Positions 28,165 through 37,118 of a DNA stretch of 57,231 nucleotides are shown one piece after another. The DNA comes from an uncultured Caryophanales bacterium (lineage in GTDB: Bacteria; Bacillota_I; Bacilli_A; Acholeplasmatales; Anaeroplasmataceae): the NCBI GenBank assembly GCA_946405105.1, contig CAMJFY010000010.1:1-57231 (forward strand), given 5' to 3'. Within the stretch, counting starts at the first letter, position 1. Every line of letters starts with the position of its first letter. Below the pieces are notes generated by a model. That model was not told where the DNA came from. It did not search any database and saw nothing but the letters and a program-made list of their open reading frames with translations. The translations under genes and the position numbers were made by a program.

Positions 28165-28769
28165 TTTTTGTGGCAAAGCCTCTTAAGCATATCAATGATT
28201 ATTTTAGCTACTGTAATCATTGCGTTATTATTTTTAATAAGCTCTTCCTTTAGTTCTGGATTACCTGGCTTAAAATTGATAGATGAAATATCAAATTTAT
28301 CACTTGCTGTATCCTTAAATGTACCTTTTATTGTTTGTTTAGAGAAATGTACTCCCTCACAAGCAAATTTATATACTCTATCAAATCCTGGATAATCTTC
28401 TCCTACCATTCTTTTTAAATATCCATCACTCATTGTTTCTTCTGTTTTTTCATCAATTATTATTTGATTTGGTCTTTGATTATTTAATATTAATTCCATT
28501 AGCTTATCTAATCCTAATAAAATACCAGATTCAATAGCTAGACAATTATCACATAATAATCTTAATAATGAGATTTGAACTGTAATAATATTATTTTTAA
28601 AGGCATATTCTGATACAGTCAAAATATCAATAGACTTTTTAATAATCATACCAGTAAACACAACTTCTTTAGATCTACATTGATATCTATTATATGTTGC
28701 CACCATATAATCCTGCATAGCTGCCTTTATGTCATTAATTTTCTTTATTTCTTCATCCTTTGAACTCAT
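28161..28769 (-). CDS. helical protein of unknown function
   Basis: 202 residues, soluble and almost wholly helical. Blocks include SEYAFKNNIITVQISLLRLL, CLAIESGILLGLDKLMELIL and VYKFACEGVHFSKQTIKG. The single His in EGVHFS and the helical layout faintly recall HEPN-like or DUF5677-type proteins, but the Rx4-6H motif is absent, so I make no assignment. GAGG supports the start. It lies between the aquaporin and the GGDEF gene, each with its own signals. Confidence 0.6.
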   Translation of the reverse strand: MSSKDEEIKKINDIKAAMQDYMVATYNRYQCRSKEVVFTGMIIKKSIDILTVSEYAFKNNIITVQISLLRLLCDNCLAIESGILLGLDKLMELILNNQRPNQIIIDEKTEETMSDGYLKRMVGEDYPGFDRVYKFACEGVHFSKQTIKGTFKDTASDKFDISSINFKPGNPELKEELIKNNNAMITVAKIIIDMLKRLCHKN

Positions 28770-28801
28770 AAATAATACCTCAAGTATTATTCTATCATAA
28801 A

Positions 28802-28835
28802 ATATAAAAAAAACGGCAAGTTAATTTGCCGTTTT
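28802..28835 (-). terminator. terminator of the aquaporin gene
   Basis: Perfect stem AAACGGCAA (28811-28819) with TTGCCGTTT (28826-28834) and eight T on the minus strand. Confidence 0.85.
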
Positions 28836-28843
28836 ATTATGAA

Positions 28844-29587
28844 TTATTCTGCGTCTGCTGAATCAGCTGATTCGTCATCTTTCTTATGTAAAAGATTATA
28901 GATTACAGCTGCTAAAGCACCACCAGCTAATGGAGCAACAATGAATACCCATACTTGAGCTAAAGCGTCAGCCTTACCATTGAAGATTAAATCTCCTAAT
29001 GCAGTTGCAATACTTCTAGCAGGGTTTACTGATGTACCAGTTAAGCCAATTCCAACTAAATGAACTAAAATTAATGTTAAGCCAATGATGATTCCAGCTA
29101 ATTTTGGAGCTGCAGCCTTCTTAGATGTAGCATTTAAAATAACGTATACGAAGATGAATGTTAATACTACTTCAACTAAAATACTTGCAATAATCTTACC
29201 TGCATCAATAACATATTTTGTTCCTTGAACTGAATTAACGAAATAGTTACAAGCATTTCCTAATAAAGTTTTATCAGCCATCTTAGCAATACCAAAAATT
29301 AATAATGCACCTAATAAGCCTCCAATAATTTGTGCACATACATATACTAAGAATTCTACAAATGTCATCTTCTTAGCAATAAGCATTGCGATTGATACTG
29401 CTGGATTAATATGGCAACCAGAAATTCTTCCGATTGAATAAGCCATAGCAACGATTACTAGACCGAATGCCATTGCTGTAGCAACTAATGAACCACCTGT
29501 AATAGCAGCAACACCACATGCCGCAAATACTAAAACAAATGTTCCAATACATTCAGCAATACCTTTTTTAAATAAACTTGAATTCAT
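28844..29587 (-). CDS. MIP-family aquaporin / glycerol channel
   Basis: 247 residues with six membrane helices and the two half-helix NPA boxes: GCHINPAVSIAMLI near 58-71 and GTSVNPARSIATAL near 185. The second NPA is followed by Arg as expected for the selectivity filter. The first half resembles AqpZ-type water channels (GTFVLVFAACGVAAITGG). The Ser and small residues around the filter do not let me choose between water and small solutes with certainty. AGGAG-like RBS; single-gene unit ending at a strong terminator. Confidence 0.92.
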   Translation of the reverse strand: MNSSLFKKGIAECIGTFVLVFAACGVAAITGGSLVATAMAFGLVIVAMAYSIGRISGCHINPAVSIAMLIAKKMTFVEFLVYVCAQIIGGLLGALLIFGIAKMADKTLLGNACNYFVNSVQGTKYVIDAGKIIASILVEVVLTFIFVYVILNATSKKAAAPKLAGIIIGLTLILVHLVGIGLTGTSVNPARSIATALGDLIFNGKADALAQVWVFIVAPLAGGALAAVIYNLLHKKDDESADSADAE

Positions 29588-29676
29588 TTTTTAATTTTCT
29601 CCTCTCATAATATGCAAATATTATACCACTTTTTTAAAAAACAAAAAATACAATATGGTTATTTTTGTCATTTTTA

Positions 29677-29705
29677 TTGAAAATATGTATTTTATTAATT
29701 ATAAT
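29677..29705 (+). promoter_or_regulatory. promoter of the 29726-31053 operon
   Basis: TTGAAA (29677-29682), 17 bases, TATAAT (29700-29705). The first ATG at 29726 follows AGGAGG. Confidence 0.75.
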
Positions 29706-29725
29706 AAATCAGTAGGAGGTTTAGT

Positions 29726-30253
29726 ATGAAAGAAAAAGTAATTCAGAATAAAGGAATTATTATTTTGATTGCATCTATAGTTTCTGCAGCATTACTGGTA
29801 CCTTCTTTTATATCATTCTTCGGTGATGTAATTAATGATATATTGGTTATTAGATTAGTTAGCTATTCATTACTACTTCTAGCTAGCTTATCATTCGTAT
29901 ATTATTTTATTGCTAAAAAGGAGATTGATTTAAAGGCGTTAATATTACCAGTAGCATTATTTGAATCAGCAGGAATTTTAACTGAAGTATTTAATATAGT
30001 TAAATATAATTCTTGGTCTTCAATTTATTATGCAGCACTATATACAGCAGTATTAATTCTATTTATAATCTACTTAATAAAGCAAAATAAAATATTAAAG
30101 ATTGCTTTATATATTCTACTTCTAATCTGTATGGTATTTAATTTACTAAATACATTTACTGGTAGCAATATAGAATTTAGTAGATTCATTCTTAATTTAA
30201 TTTTTGTTGGAACTTTATATTTAATACCTGAGGGAGGAGAAAAACAACAATGA
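29726..30253 (+). CDS. multi-pass membrane protein, unknown function
   Basis: 175 residues with about five or six hydrophobic helices separated by very short loops (IIILIASIVSAALLVPSFIS near the start, AALYTAVLILFIIYLIKQNK in the middle). Its stop overlaps the next start (CAATGA), so the two proteins are made together. AGGAGG supports the start. No family recognised. Confidence 0.65.
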   Translation: MKEKVIQNKGIIILIASIVSAALLVPSFISFFGDVINDILVIRLVSYSLLLLASLSFVYYFIAKKEIDLKALILPVALFESAGILTEVFNIVKYNSWSSIYYAALYTAVLILFIIYLIKQNKILKIALYILLLICMVFNLLNTFTGSNIEFSRFILNLIFVGTLYLIPEGGEKQQ

Positions 30254-31053
30254 GAAAAACTACAATCGTATCAGCAATAATTGCTTGCATAAGCTTCTGT
30301 TTATTCGCTGCAAGTGCTGTATTTATTAAATGGAGTAGAACAGATGCTGACGCTACACCATCAATTATTATTACTTCTATTTTAGCTATAGCAATCGTTG
30401 ATGCTGCAGCTATCGCTTTAGCATTAATATTTGATAAAAAGCATGAAATGATTTTAATTGCTCCAATCGTAAGCTTATTTGCATTAACAATTATGTTTAC
30501 AAAGGGAATCAATGAATTATTAGGAGATAATGGTGCTTCTATTATTGATTTCATTTCACCATCATCTAATAATCCAACTGTATTAGCTTTATTATTAGCT
30601 ATTCTATTCATCGTAGCTGTAATATTAGTTTTAAGCAAGAAATATAAATTTGCTTCTATTATTGCAGTATCTTATGCTTCATTATTAATTGTTACTTCAT
30701 TCAATAATTTATCTAATATCTTCTTTGTTGAAAAGAACTTATTATATTTATTATCTTCATTAGGATTATTATTCGCATTAGTATCTTTAATCGTTTATCT
30801 AATTGCACCATTCGTTGCAAACAATGATATCGTAAAGAAAGAAAAGGCTCCTGCTGCTGTTGAAGAAACAAAGGCTGAAGAAACTAATGAAGAAGCTTCT
30901 ACTGAAGAAGAAAAAACTGAGGAAGCTAACGAAGAAGCTCCTGCCGAGGAAGAAAAAAAGGAAGAAACAAATAATGATCCTTTCAAGAATCAATATTCTT
31001 CTTCTAGTTCAATCTTCGATGTTCAAGAAGACGCAGACAAAAAACAAGATTAA
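30250..31053 (+). CDS. membrane protein with long acidic Glu/Ala tail
   Basis: 267 residues. Six hydrophobic helices fill about residues 6-195. A cytoplasmic tail (about 196-267) is built of repeats of the kind EEA, EEK and AEE, with many Lys and Ala, and ends in DPFKNQYSSSSSIFDVQED. The tail is intrinsically disordered and near-repetitive at the DNA level. The gene is translationally coupled to 29726-30253, with which it may form a complex. Function unknown. Confidence 0.65.
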   Translation: MRKTTIVSAIIACISFCLFAASAVFIKWSRTDADATPSIIITSILAIAIVDAAAIALALIFDKKHEMILIAPIVSLFALTIMFTKGINELLGDNGASIIDFISPSSNNPTVLALLLAILFIVAVILVLSKKYKFASIIAVSYASLLIVTSFNNLSNIFFVEKNLLYLLSSLGLLFALVSLIVYLIAPFVANNDIVKKEKAPAAVEETKAEETNEEASTEEEKTEEANEEAPAEEEKKEETNNDPFKNQYSSSSSIFDVQEDADKKQD

Positions 31054-31058
31054 TAACA

Positions 31059-31094
31059 AAAAAAGATTTGGATTGATTTCCAAATCTTTTTTAT
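31059..31094. terminator. bidirectional terminator
   Basis: Stem AAAGATTTGG (31062-31071) with CCAAATCTTT (31080-31089), flanked by A and T runs, between the 30250 gene and the hemolysin-III gene on the opposite strand. Confidence 0.85.
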
Positions 31095-31975
31095 TTATAT
31101 ACACATAAATAGATACCAATAAATTGGATAACTACTCCTGCCATTACTATAAAGTGCCATATAAAGTGAGCACTTTTTTTACCTTTTAATAATCCAAAAG
31201 GAATCATTCCTAAAGTATAAACTATACCACCAAATAATATCCATAATAATAATGCGATATTATTATGAATTATCCAACCAGGTAAAACACAAAGACCACT
31301 CCAGCCAACTACAAAATATAATGGGAAATTAATTTTTTTAGTTCTTCCTGGACCAAATACACATGTTAATGTAATACCAGTAATTACTACTGCCCACATG
31401 GCAATAAAATATGTAATACCAAATATATATCCTGCTGGATTTCCATATTCATTTGGTATTTCAATAAGTTGTAATGGAGCGAATGTTCCAGCAATCATTA
31501 AATAAATAGATGTATAATCGAATCTTCTCCAGATTCTTTTTACCTTACTTCCCCATTTCCATGAATGGTATAAACAGCTATTAAAGAACATGAAAAACAT
31601 TGCAGTACAATAAACAATTGAAGCTATTATTTTTAATGTAGTATCGGATTTCATTATTAATAATATTAATGCGATTACTGTAAGTACAGCACCTACTCCA
31701 TGAGTAGTTGCGTTACCTATTTCTTCTAGGACAGTTAGATGAGGTGCTTCATTTAATCTTTTTCTTTCCTCCCATATGGGTGTCATTTTTTTAATATATG
31801 CTTCCTTCTTAGCTGCGTTTATATCTTTATAGATTTCCTTTTCAGCTAATTTATCTTGCATATAAGCTTCCTCAAGCTCTAATCTTTCCTTTTTCTCTAA
31901 GGCCTTCAGTGCCTTTTTTTGTTCTTTTATTTCTCTTTTTCTTTGTTTCTTTTCTAATTTTTCTAACTTACCCAT
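31091..31975 (-). CDS. hemolysin III / PAQR-family protein with N-terminal coiled coil
   Basis: 294 residues from the ATG at 31975 (MGKLEKLEKK) behind GAGG. The first 80 or so residues are a charged, Lys/Glu-rich coiled coil (KEQKKALKALEKKERLELEE), an addition to the usual family length of about 215. The seven-helix PAQR domain follows, with EIGNATTHGVGA, the metal-site FNSCLYHSWK, FDYTSIYLMIAGTFAPL and HFIWHFIVMAG. Family members are zinc-dependent membrane hydrolases or transport-related proteins; the bacterial role is unsettled. A perfect palindrome lies over its likely -10 box. Confidence 0.9.
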   Translation of the reverse strand: MGKLEKLEKKQRKREIKEQKKALKALEKKERLELEEAYMQDKLAEKEIYKDINAAKKEAYIKKMTPIWEERKRLNEAPHLTVLEEIGNATTHGVGAVLTVIALILLIMKSDTTLKIIASIVYCTAMFFMFFNSCLYHSWKWGSKVKRIWRRFDYTSIYLMIAGTFAPLQLIEIPNEYGNPAGYIFGITYFIAMWAVVITGITLTCVFGPGRTKKINFPLYFVVGWSGLCVLPGWIIHNNIALLLWILFGGIVYTLGMIPFGLLKGKKSAHFIWHFIVMAGVVIQFIGIYLCVYK

Positions 31976-31988
31976 ACTGCCAAACCTC

Positions 31989-32007
31989 AAGTGATATTAT
32001 ATCACTT
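31989..32007. promoter_or_regulatory. palindrome over the -10 region of the hemolysin-III gene
   Basis: AAGTGATA (31989-31996) and TATCACTT (32000-32007) form a perfect inverted repeat with a 3-base centre. On the minus strand it contains GTGATATAATATCAC, so the probable TATAAT box sits at its centre, 13 bases before the ATG. This is where a repressor would bind, but it could also be a simple AT-rich palindrome. Confidence 0.45.
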
Positions 32008-32009
32008 TT

Positions 32010-32044
32010 GAATTAAAATAAAAAGCATAGATAAACTATGCTTC
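32010..32044 (-). terminator. terminator of typA
   Basis: Stem AAGCATAG (32023-32030) with CTATGCTT (32036-32043) and a T-rich run on the minus strand. The typA stop codon lies within the stem. Confidence 0.8.
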
Positions 32045-33865
32045 ATTTTCTGCACGCTTCTTAGCGTCAAATTTCTTTCTTTCAACAGTATCAAGAATTT
32101 TCTTTCTTAATCTAATATGCTCTGGAGTTACCTCTACTAGCTCATCTTCATTAATGAACTCTAAGCAGTTTTCTAGAGTTAATACTCTAGGCTTCTTTAA
32201 TACTACTGTCATATCCTTATTTGATGAACGTGTATTTGTTTGTTGTTTAGCCTTAACTACATTAACTGCTAAATCCATATCCTTATTACATTCACCAACA
32301 ATCATACCCTCATAGATATCCTCACCTGGAGCAATAAACATAGAGCCTCTATCCTCTAGAGCGCCAATTGAATATGCTGTAGATTGGCCCTGAGCCATAG
32401 ATACTAATACACCAGTAGTTCTTTCACCAACGTTTACCTTTTCCATTGGTCTATAATCTAAGAAACTATGAGAAATAATTCCATATCCTCCTGTTAGAGT
32501 CATGAAATTAGTATTAAATCCTATTAATCCTCTTGAAGGAATATTATAAACTAATCTAGTTTGAGTTTCTGTGTTACTCATTGTAACTAGCTGACCCTTT
32601 CTATTACCCATCATTTCGATAATAGATCCGGCTGTGTCAGAAGGAAGGTCAATAACGCATTCCTCATATGGCTCACACATTACTCCATCGATTTCCTTCA
32701 TGATTACTCTAGGTCTAGATACTTGGAATTCATATCCTTCTCTTCTCATGTTTTCGATTAGGATACCTAAATGTAATTCACCACGACCAGAAACAATCCA
32801 TTCCTCTAAATTATTGATTCTATTTACTCTTAAAGAAACATCCTTTTGAACCTCACGGAATAATCTTTCTTCAATCTTAGATGCAGTTACTAATTTACCA
32901 TCTCTTCCACAGAATGGAGATGTGTTAGTACCAAATGTCATTTGAACAGTCGGCTCAGAAATGCTAATCATTTCTAGTGCTTCTTCTTTACCAACAGGAC
33001 AAATTGTTTCACCTACAGAAATATCACCTAAACCTGTTACAGCTACGATATCTCCTGCATATCCTTCTTGAATTTCTATTCTATTTAATCCTTGGAAGCC
33101 ATATAGCTTTTGGATTCTAAATTGCTTAATTGAACCATCAAGTCTCATACAAGATACAACCTCACCAGACTTAATAGTACCTCTATTAATTCTACCAATA
33201 CCAATTCTTCCTGTGAAATCTGTATAATCTAATAATGCTGGTTGGAATTGAAGTGGAGCTTCCTTATCCATTGATGGAGCAGGTATTTTTTCTAATATCA
33301 TATCTAATAATGGATCCATACCTGGCTTTTGAGTAGATGCATCCGGATCTAATGAAGATGTGTTGTTCATTGCTGAAGCATAAACAACTGGGAAATCTAG
33401 GTCATCCTCATCACAGCCTAAATCAATAAATAGTTCTAATACTTCATCAATAACCTCAAGGATTCTTGCTGAAGGCTTATCAACCTTATTAATAACTACA
33501 ATTGGCTTTAAATGAGATTCAAATGCTTTCTTTAATACGAATCTTGTTTGTGGCATTGTTCCTTCATAAGCATCAACAACTAAAACAACACCATCAACCA
33601 TTTTCATGATACGCTCAACCTCACCAGAGAAATCAGCATGTCCTGGAGTATCTAATACATTAATTTTTGTATTCTTCCAAGTGATAGCTGTGTTCTTAGC
33701 AAGAATAGTAATACCTCTTTCTCTTTCTAGAGCGTTAGAGTCCATTACTCTTTCTGCGACAACCTGATTATCTCTAAATGTATGAGAGTCTCTTAAAAGC
33801 TTATCTACTAATGTTGTTTTACCATGGTCAACATGGGCGATGATTGCTACGTTTCTAATATCCAT
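32036..33865 (-). CDS. typA: translational GTPase TypA/BipA
   Basis: Ribosome-binding GTPase of the EF-G/LepA group, linked to assembly of the large subunit and to growth at low temperature. 609 residues from the ATG at 33865 ([16 protein letters not shown]), behind GAGGTGG. The G domain has [15 protein letters not shown] (G1), [13 protein letters not shown] (G2), DTPGHADF (G3) and NKVDKPSA (G4). Domains II, III and V follow, ending with the BipA-specific C-terminal region ([20 protein letters not shown]). Single-gene unit. Confidence 0.97.
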   Translation of the reverse strand: MDIRNVAIIAHVDHGKTTLVDKLLRDSHTFRDNQVVAERVMDSNALERERGITILAKNTAITWKNTKINVLDTPGHADFSGEVERIMKMVDGVVLVVDAYEGTMPQTRFVLKKAFESHLKPIVVINKVDKPSARILEVIDEVLELFIDLGCDEDDLDFPVVYASAMNNTSSLDPDASTQKPGMDPLLDMILEKIPAPSMDKEAPLQFQPALLDYTDFTGRIGIGRINRGTIKSGEVVSCMRLDGSIKQFRIQKLYGFQGLNRIEIQEGYAGDIVAVTGLGDISVGETICPVGKEEALEMISISEPTVQMTFGTNTSPFCGRDGKLVTASKIEERLFREVQKDVSLRVNRINNLEEWIVSGRGELHLGILIENMRREGYEFQVSRPRVIMKEIDGVMCEPYEECVIDLPSDTAGSIIEMMGNRKGQLVTMSNTETQTRLVYNIPSRGLIGFNTNFMTLTGGYGIISHSFLDYRPMEKVNVGERTTGVLVSMAQGQSTAYSIGALEDRGSMFIAPGEDIYEGMIVGECNKDMDLAVNVVKAKQQTNTRSSNKDMTVVLKKPRVLTLENCLEFINEDELVEVTPEHIRLRKKILDTVERKKFDAKKRAENEA

Positions 33866-33931
33866 AATCCACCTCAATTTTAACAAAAGTATTATAACAA
33901 AAAAATAAAGAAAATTTATAAGAAAGCGTTA

Positions 33932-35014
33932 TTATTTTCTAATATATTGTCTAAATGGTAGGCTTAGACCAAAAACTATTTCCTCTTGACCATTGCTATA
34001 AGCCTTTTTAATCATCTTTAAATAATCCCTAACATTTACATTATCAAGTCTAACAGCTTCATTATAAAGCTTATTAATGCTTGAATAAAATAATGGGTGA
34101 TCTGTTTCCTTTAAATTATCAATTAGATATGATAAATTACTATTTTTATTTAGCATTCTAAATAAAGCTGATACATATTTAGGATTTCTTTTATTCATAG
34201 TAATATCATAATCAATGCTGTTAACTAATTCATATAGCTTAAATAATTCAATACCTATACAATAATTAATTAATTCCTTTTCATTACTATTATGGCACTT
34301 ATAACTAGCTAGCTTATTAATAACATCATAACGCCACAATAATCTATGTTGTCCTTTTTTAGCATTAGGATATATTTCTTTATATGCTTCTATTAGCTTA
34401 TTAAGATTATTTGAATAATTACGATCATTCATATAATCATTAATTATCTTTTCAATAAGATCTTCATAGATATTATCAGTTTTAGCCTTTGTAGCTATTT
34501 CATATAAGTTATCTAATAAATTATTAGCTTCTTCATAATATGAATTCAAAATATCTTTTATCTTAACAGTTTTCTTTTCTATTTCTTCCTTTGAATAAAT
34601 ATAATAATTAAATTCTTCCTTTGTGATTGAATTATCATCTAATACACAAAAGGCAATATCATCACTTACCATTCTATTTGAAGGATGTCCTACTACATCA
34701 TTTCTAATATATTTTAATAATCTTAAATCAGCATTAGCATTAATATTAATAAAGCTTCTACTCTTTGTTAATCCATATGCTATAGCATATAAGCTATCGA
34801 TTGATACGAATAATGCTTGTAATAATGCATATAATCTAAGGGCATAATCACCCTTGTCTAAATTCTTTTCTTCCTTTAAAAAGCTTGCCTGAATATCATT
34901 TGTTGTTTTTAAAGCGGCTAATGCAGACACGATTTGATAATTTTTCTCATTTTTATAGAATTCAATATCAAATCTATTTATCTTCTCTCTATTTTCTTTA
35001 ACTAAATTATTCAT
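33932..35014 (-). CDS. HEPN-like helical protein coupled to a DUF815 ATPase
   Basis: 360 residues from the ATG at 35014 (MNNLVKENREKINR): AAGGGG lies 6 bases upstream, and this start overlaps the ATPase stop by 8 bases. The protein is helical. Around residues 60-120 it has LYALLQALFVSIDSLYAI followed by LRLLKYIRNDVVGHPSNR. RNDVVGH fits the Rx4-6H motif of HEPN domains, many of which are RNases or nucleotide-binding helpers. The C-terminal two thirds is helical with no recognised motif. HEPN membership is my inference from this motif and its helical setting. Confidence 0.65.
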   Translation of the reverse strand: MNNLVKENREKINRFDIEFYKNEKNYQIVSALAALKTTNDIQASFLKEEKNLDKGDYALRLYALLQALFVSIDSLYAIAYGLTKSRSFININANADLRLLKYIRNDVVGHPSNRMVSDDIAFCVLDDNSITKEEFNYYIYSKEEIEKKTVKIKDILNSYYEEANNLLDNLYEIATKAKTDNIYEDLIEKIINDYMNDRNYSNNLNKLIEAYKEIYPNAKKGQHRLLWRYDVINKLASYKCHNSNEKELINYCIGIELFKLYELVNSIDYDITMNKRNPKYVSALFRMLNKNSNLSYLIDNLKETDHPLFYSSINKLYNEAVRLDNVNVRDYLKMIKKAYSNGQEEIVFGLSLPFRQYIRK

Positions 35015-36194
35015 TATTTTGCCCCTTATTAGCCAAATAATTAATGAATTGAGTTGCACATCTACCAGATAGTGAGCCATATGTTAGCTCCCATTTAGTT
35101 GCCTCTTTAATTAGTTCATTTTCAGGAATTGTTATATCGTTTCTTAAAGCAAGCTCCTTAACCATTTCTCTAAATTCCATTGGAGATAATGAGCTATAAT
35201 ATATTTGAAGACCGAATCTATAAGCTAGTGATAATTTTTCAGCTTGTGTTTCATTTCTATGTAAGTCATCAAATACACCACCATTATCAGCCATTGTTTC
35301 TTTAATTAAATGTCTTCTATTAGATGTAGCATAAATAACAACATTATCAGGCTTTGGCTCTATTCCACCCTCAATTACGCTCTTTAAATATTTATATTCA
35401 ATTTCATTTTCTTCAAATGATAAATCATCCATGTAAATAATATAGAAATATGGTCTATTCTTTAATGTATTAATTACTTTAGATATTTCTTCCATTTGAT
35501 GCTTATAAACCTCAATGATTCTTAAGCCTTGTTCGAAATATTCATTTAATAATGCCTTAACTGATGTTGATTTACCCGTACCAGATTCACCATATAATAA
35601 AACATTATTATATTTCTTTCCATGAATGAAATTTAATGTATTTTCTTTTAATAACTTCTTTTGCTCATCATACCCTATTAAATCATCAAAAGATACATCT
35701 AAAACATTTTTAATAGGTCTTAATGTACCATCATCTACTCTAAATGCTTTATATATTGCCATATCTGCAATACCTTTATTTTTATAGAAGCTAATTATAG
35801 TTTTCTTAAATGATTCAAAATCATTTGGAATGTTATTATATAAATCATTAATAAGCTTTAATAAGCTTTTATCTCCTATTTCACTTTCAAATTTAAAATT
35901 TAATATTTCATCTAAATCTATTTTTTTATTATATAAATCAGAGAAATACTTTAAATCTAAATCTATATATTTACTGCTTCCTTTACTATCTAATCCTTTT
36001 TCAATGGATCTAGTATATGAATTATCATTATATATCAAGACATATAATATATATTTCTTATATAGATTACCATCTAAGCCCATTGAAATACCAAAATCTA
36101 ATAGCTTAGATATTAATAGGTCTTTATCGATATTTTCAGCTGTAATTAAATCGAAAATATCCTTTCTTTTTATGGTGTTAAAGATATATAGCAT
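35007..36194 (-). CDS. AAA+ ATPase, DUF815 family
   Basis: 395 residues from the ATG at 36194 (MLYIFNTIKRKD), with AAGGA 11 bases upstream; the GTG at 36203 is closer and less likely. The AAA+ domain has a Walker A YGESGTGKST (about 200), a Walker B YIIYMDDLSF, IYATSNRRHL as sensor 1 and DLHRNETQAEKLSLAYRFGL, all typical of DUF815. An N-terminal domain of about 170 residues precedes it. The family's substrate is unknown. It is coupled to the HEPN-like gene by overlap, so they probably act together. Confidence 0.88.
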   Translation of the reverse strand: MLYIFNTIKRKDIFDLITAENIDKDLLISKLLDFGISMGLDGNLYKKYILYVLIYNDNSYTRSIEKGLDSKGSSKYIDLDLKYFSDLYNKKIDLDEILNFKFESEIGDKSLLKLINDLYNNIPNDFESFKKTIISFYKNKGIADMAIYKAFRVDDGTLRPIKNVLDVSFDDLIGYDEQKKLLKENTLNFIHGKKYNNVLLYGESGTGKSTSVKALLNEYFEQGLRIIEVYKHQMEEISKVINTLKNRPYFYIIYMDDLSFEENEIEYKYLKSVIEGGIEPKPDNVVIYATSNRRHLIKETMADNGGVFDDLHRNETQAEKLSLAYRFGLQIYYSSLSPMEFREMVKELALRNDITIPENELIKEATKWELTYGSLSGRCATQFINYLANKGQNNE

Positions 36195-36298
36195 ACTAAT
36201 CACATTCCTTATACATAATATACCTATATTATATCATTATTTATACATATAGAAAAATAATATTAAATATGTTAAAATAATAAGTGGTTGGTGAGAAT

Positions 36299-37114
36299 AT
36301 GATTATACATTATACGATTGTTGCACTATCGTGTATTGCTGCCCTTTTGATTTACTTTTTAACAGGGCAATATTTATACTGGTACTGCATATTTTTAATT
36401 CCTCTATATTATTTAGGGGCAAATATTGGATTACTTTTAATATATATGCTATTTTTAGCTGTTGTTTCTTGGTTCTTAAATAGAAGAGATATACCAGCCA
36501 AACCAAATATCTTCTATTATGCAATCATTAGAGAAACTGCAATATTAGGCTTATTCTTCACTAGATGTAAAATTAAAAAAGTAAACACTAACCAAGAGCC
36601 TAAAAAGAAAAGATATTTATTAGTATGTAATCACCAATCAAACTTTGATGCGATAGTCGCATTTAAATGCTTAAAGGAATATCCTCTTATTTGTGTAACA
36701 AAACCATCTAATCTATCAATTCCTGTTGCAGGAAAATGGATGAGATATGCAGGATTTATTCCTATTTCAAGAGATGACATTAAACAAGCAGCTGAAGCTA
36801 TATCTACTGCTTCTAAATATATTAAAGAGGATAGATCTTCTATTTGTATCTTTCCTGAAGGAAAAAGAAATTTTGAGGATGGAGTCCTAGATTTCCATGC
36901 TGGCTCTTTTAAAATAGCATATAGATCAAAATGTCCTATAGTTATTTCATCACTTAAGAATACAAAAATGATAAAGAAACGCTTCCCTTTTAGACGTACA
37001 AAAGTAAGATATTCAATACTTAAGGTATTAGAATATGATGAATACAAAGATAAATCTACTTCTGAGATAGCAAGCTATGCTCAACAATTAATACTAGAGG
37101 ATTTAGGAAGGTAA
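36299..37114 (+). CDS. plsC: 1-acyl-sn-glycerol-3-phosphate acyltransferase (PlsC family)
   Basis: Acylates lysophosphatidate in membrane phospholipid synthesis. 271 residues from the ATG at 36299 (MIIHYTIVALSC), behind GGTGAG. Two to three N-terminal membrane helices (about 5-60) are followed by the acyltransferase domain with NHQSNFD (NHx4D, about 112) and FPEGKRNF, in which the usual FPEGT is slightly changed, and GSFKIAYRSKCPIV. It lies 4 bases before a lipid kinase gene, so the two form a lipid unit. Confidence 0.92.
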   Translation: MIIHYTIVALSCIAALLIYFLTGQYLYWYCIFLIPLYYLGANIGLLLIYMLFLAVVSWFLNRRDIPAKPNIFYYAIIRETAILGLFFTRCKIKKVNTNQEPKKKRYLLVCNHQSNFDAIVAFKCLKEYPLICVTKPSNLSIPVAGKWMRYAGFIPISRDDIKQAAEAISTASKYIKEDRSSICIFPEGKRNFEDGVLDFHAGSFKIAYRSKCPIVISSLKNTKMIKKRFPFRRTKVRYSILKVLEYDEYKDKSTSEIASYAQQLILEDLGR

Positions 37115-37118
37115 TTAT

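Noticed and set aside
28161-28769. Abortive-infection or HEPN assignment for the 202-residue helical protein
   Set aside because: Only a loose helical resemblance; the Rx4-6H motif is missing and no partner gene is coupled.
30795-31108. Ser/Phe-rich and Lys-rich frames overlapping the acidic tail gene
   Set aside because: They arise from the GAA-rich repeat of the tail read in other frames or on the other strand.
35830-36252. 140-codon open frame antisense to the DUF815 gene
   Set aside because: Low-complexity Leu/Ser/Ile translation opposite a clear AAA+ gene; a frame shadow.
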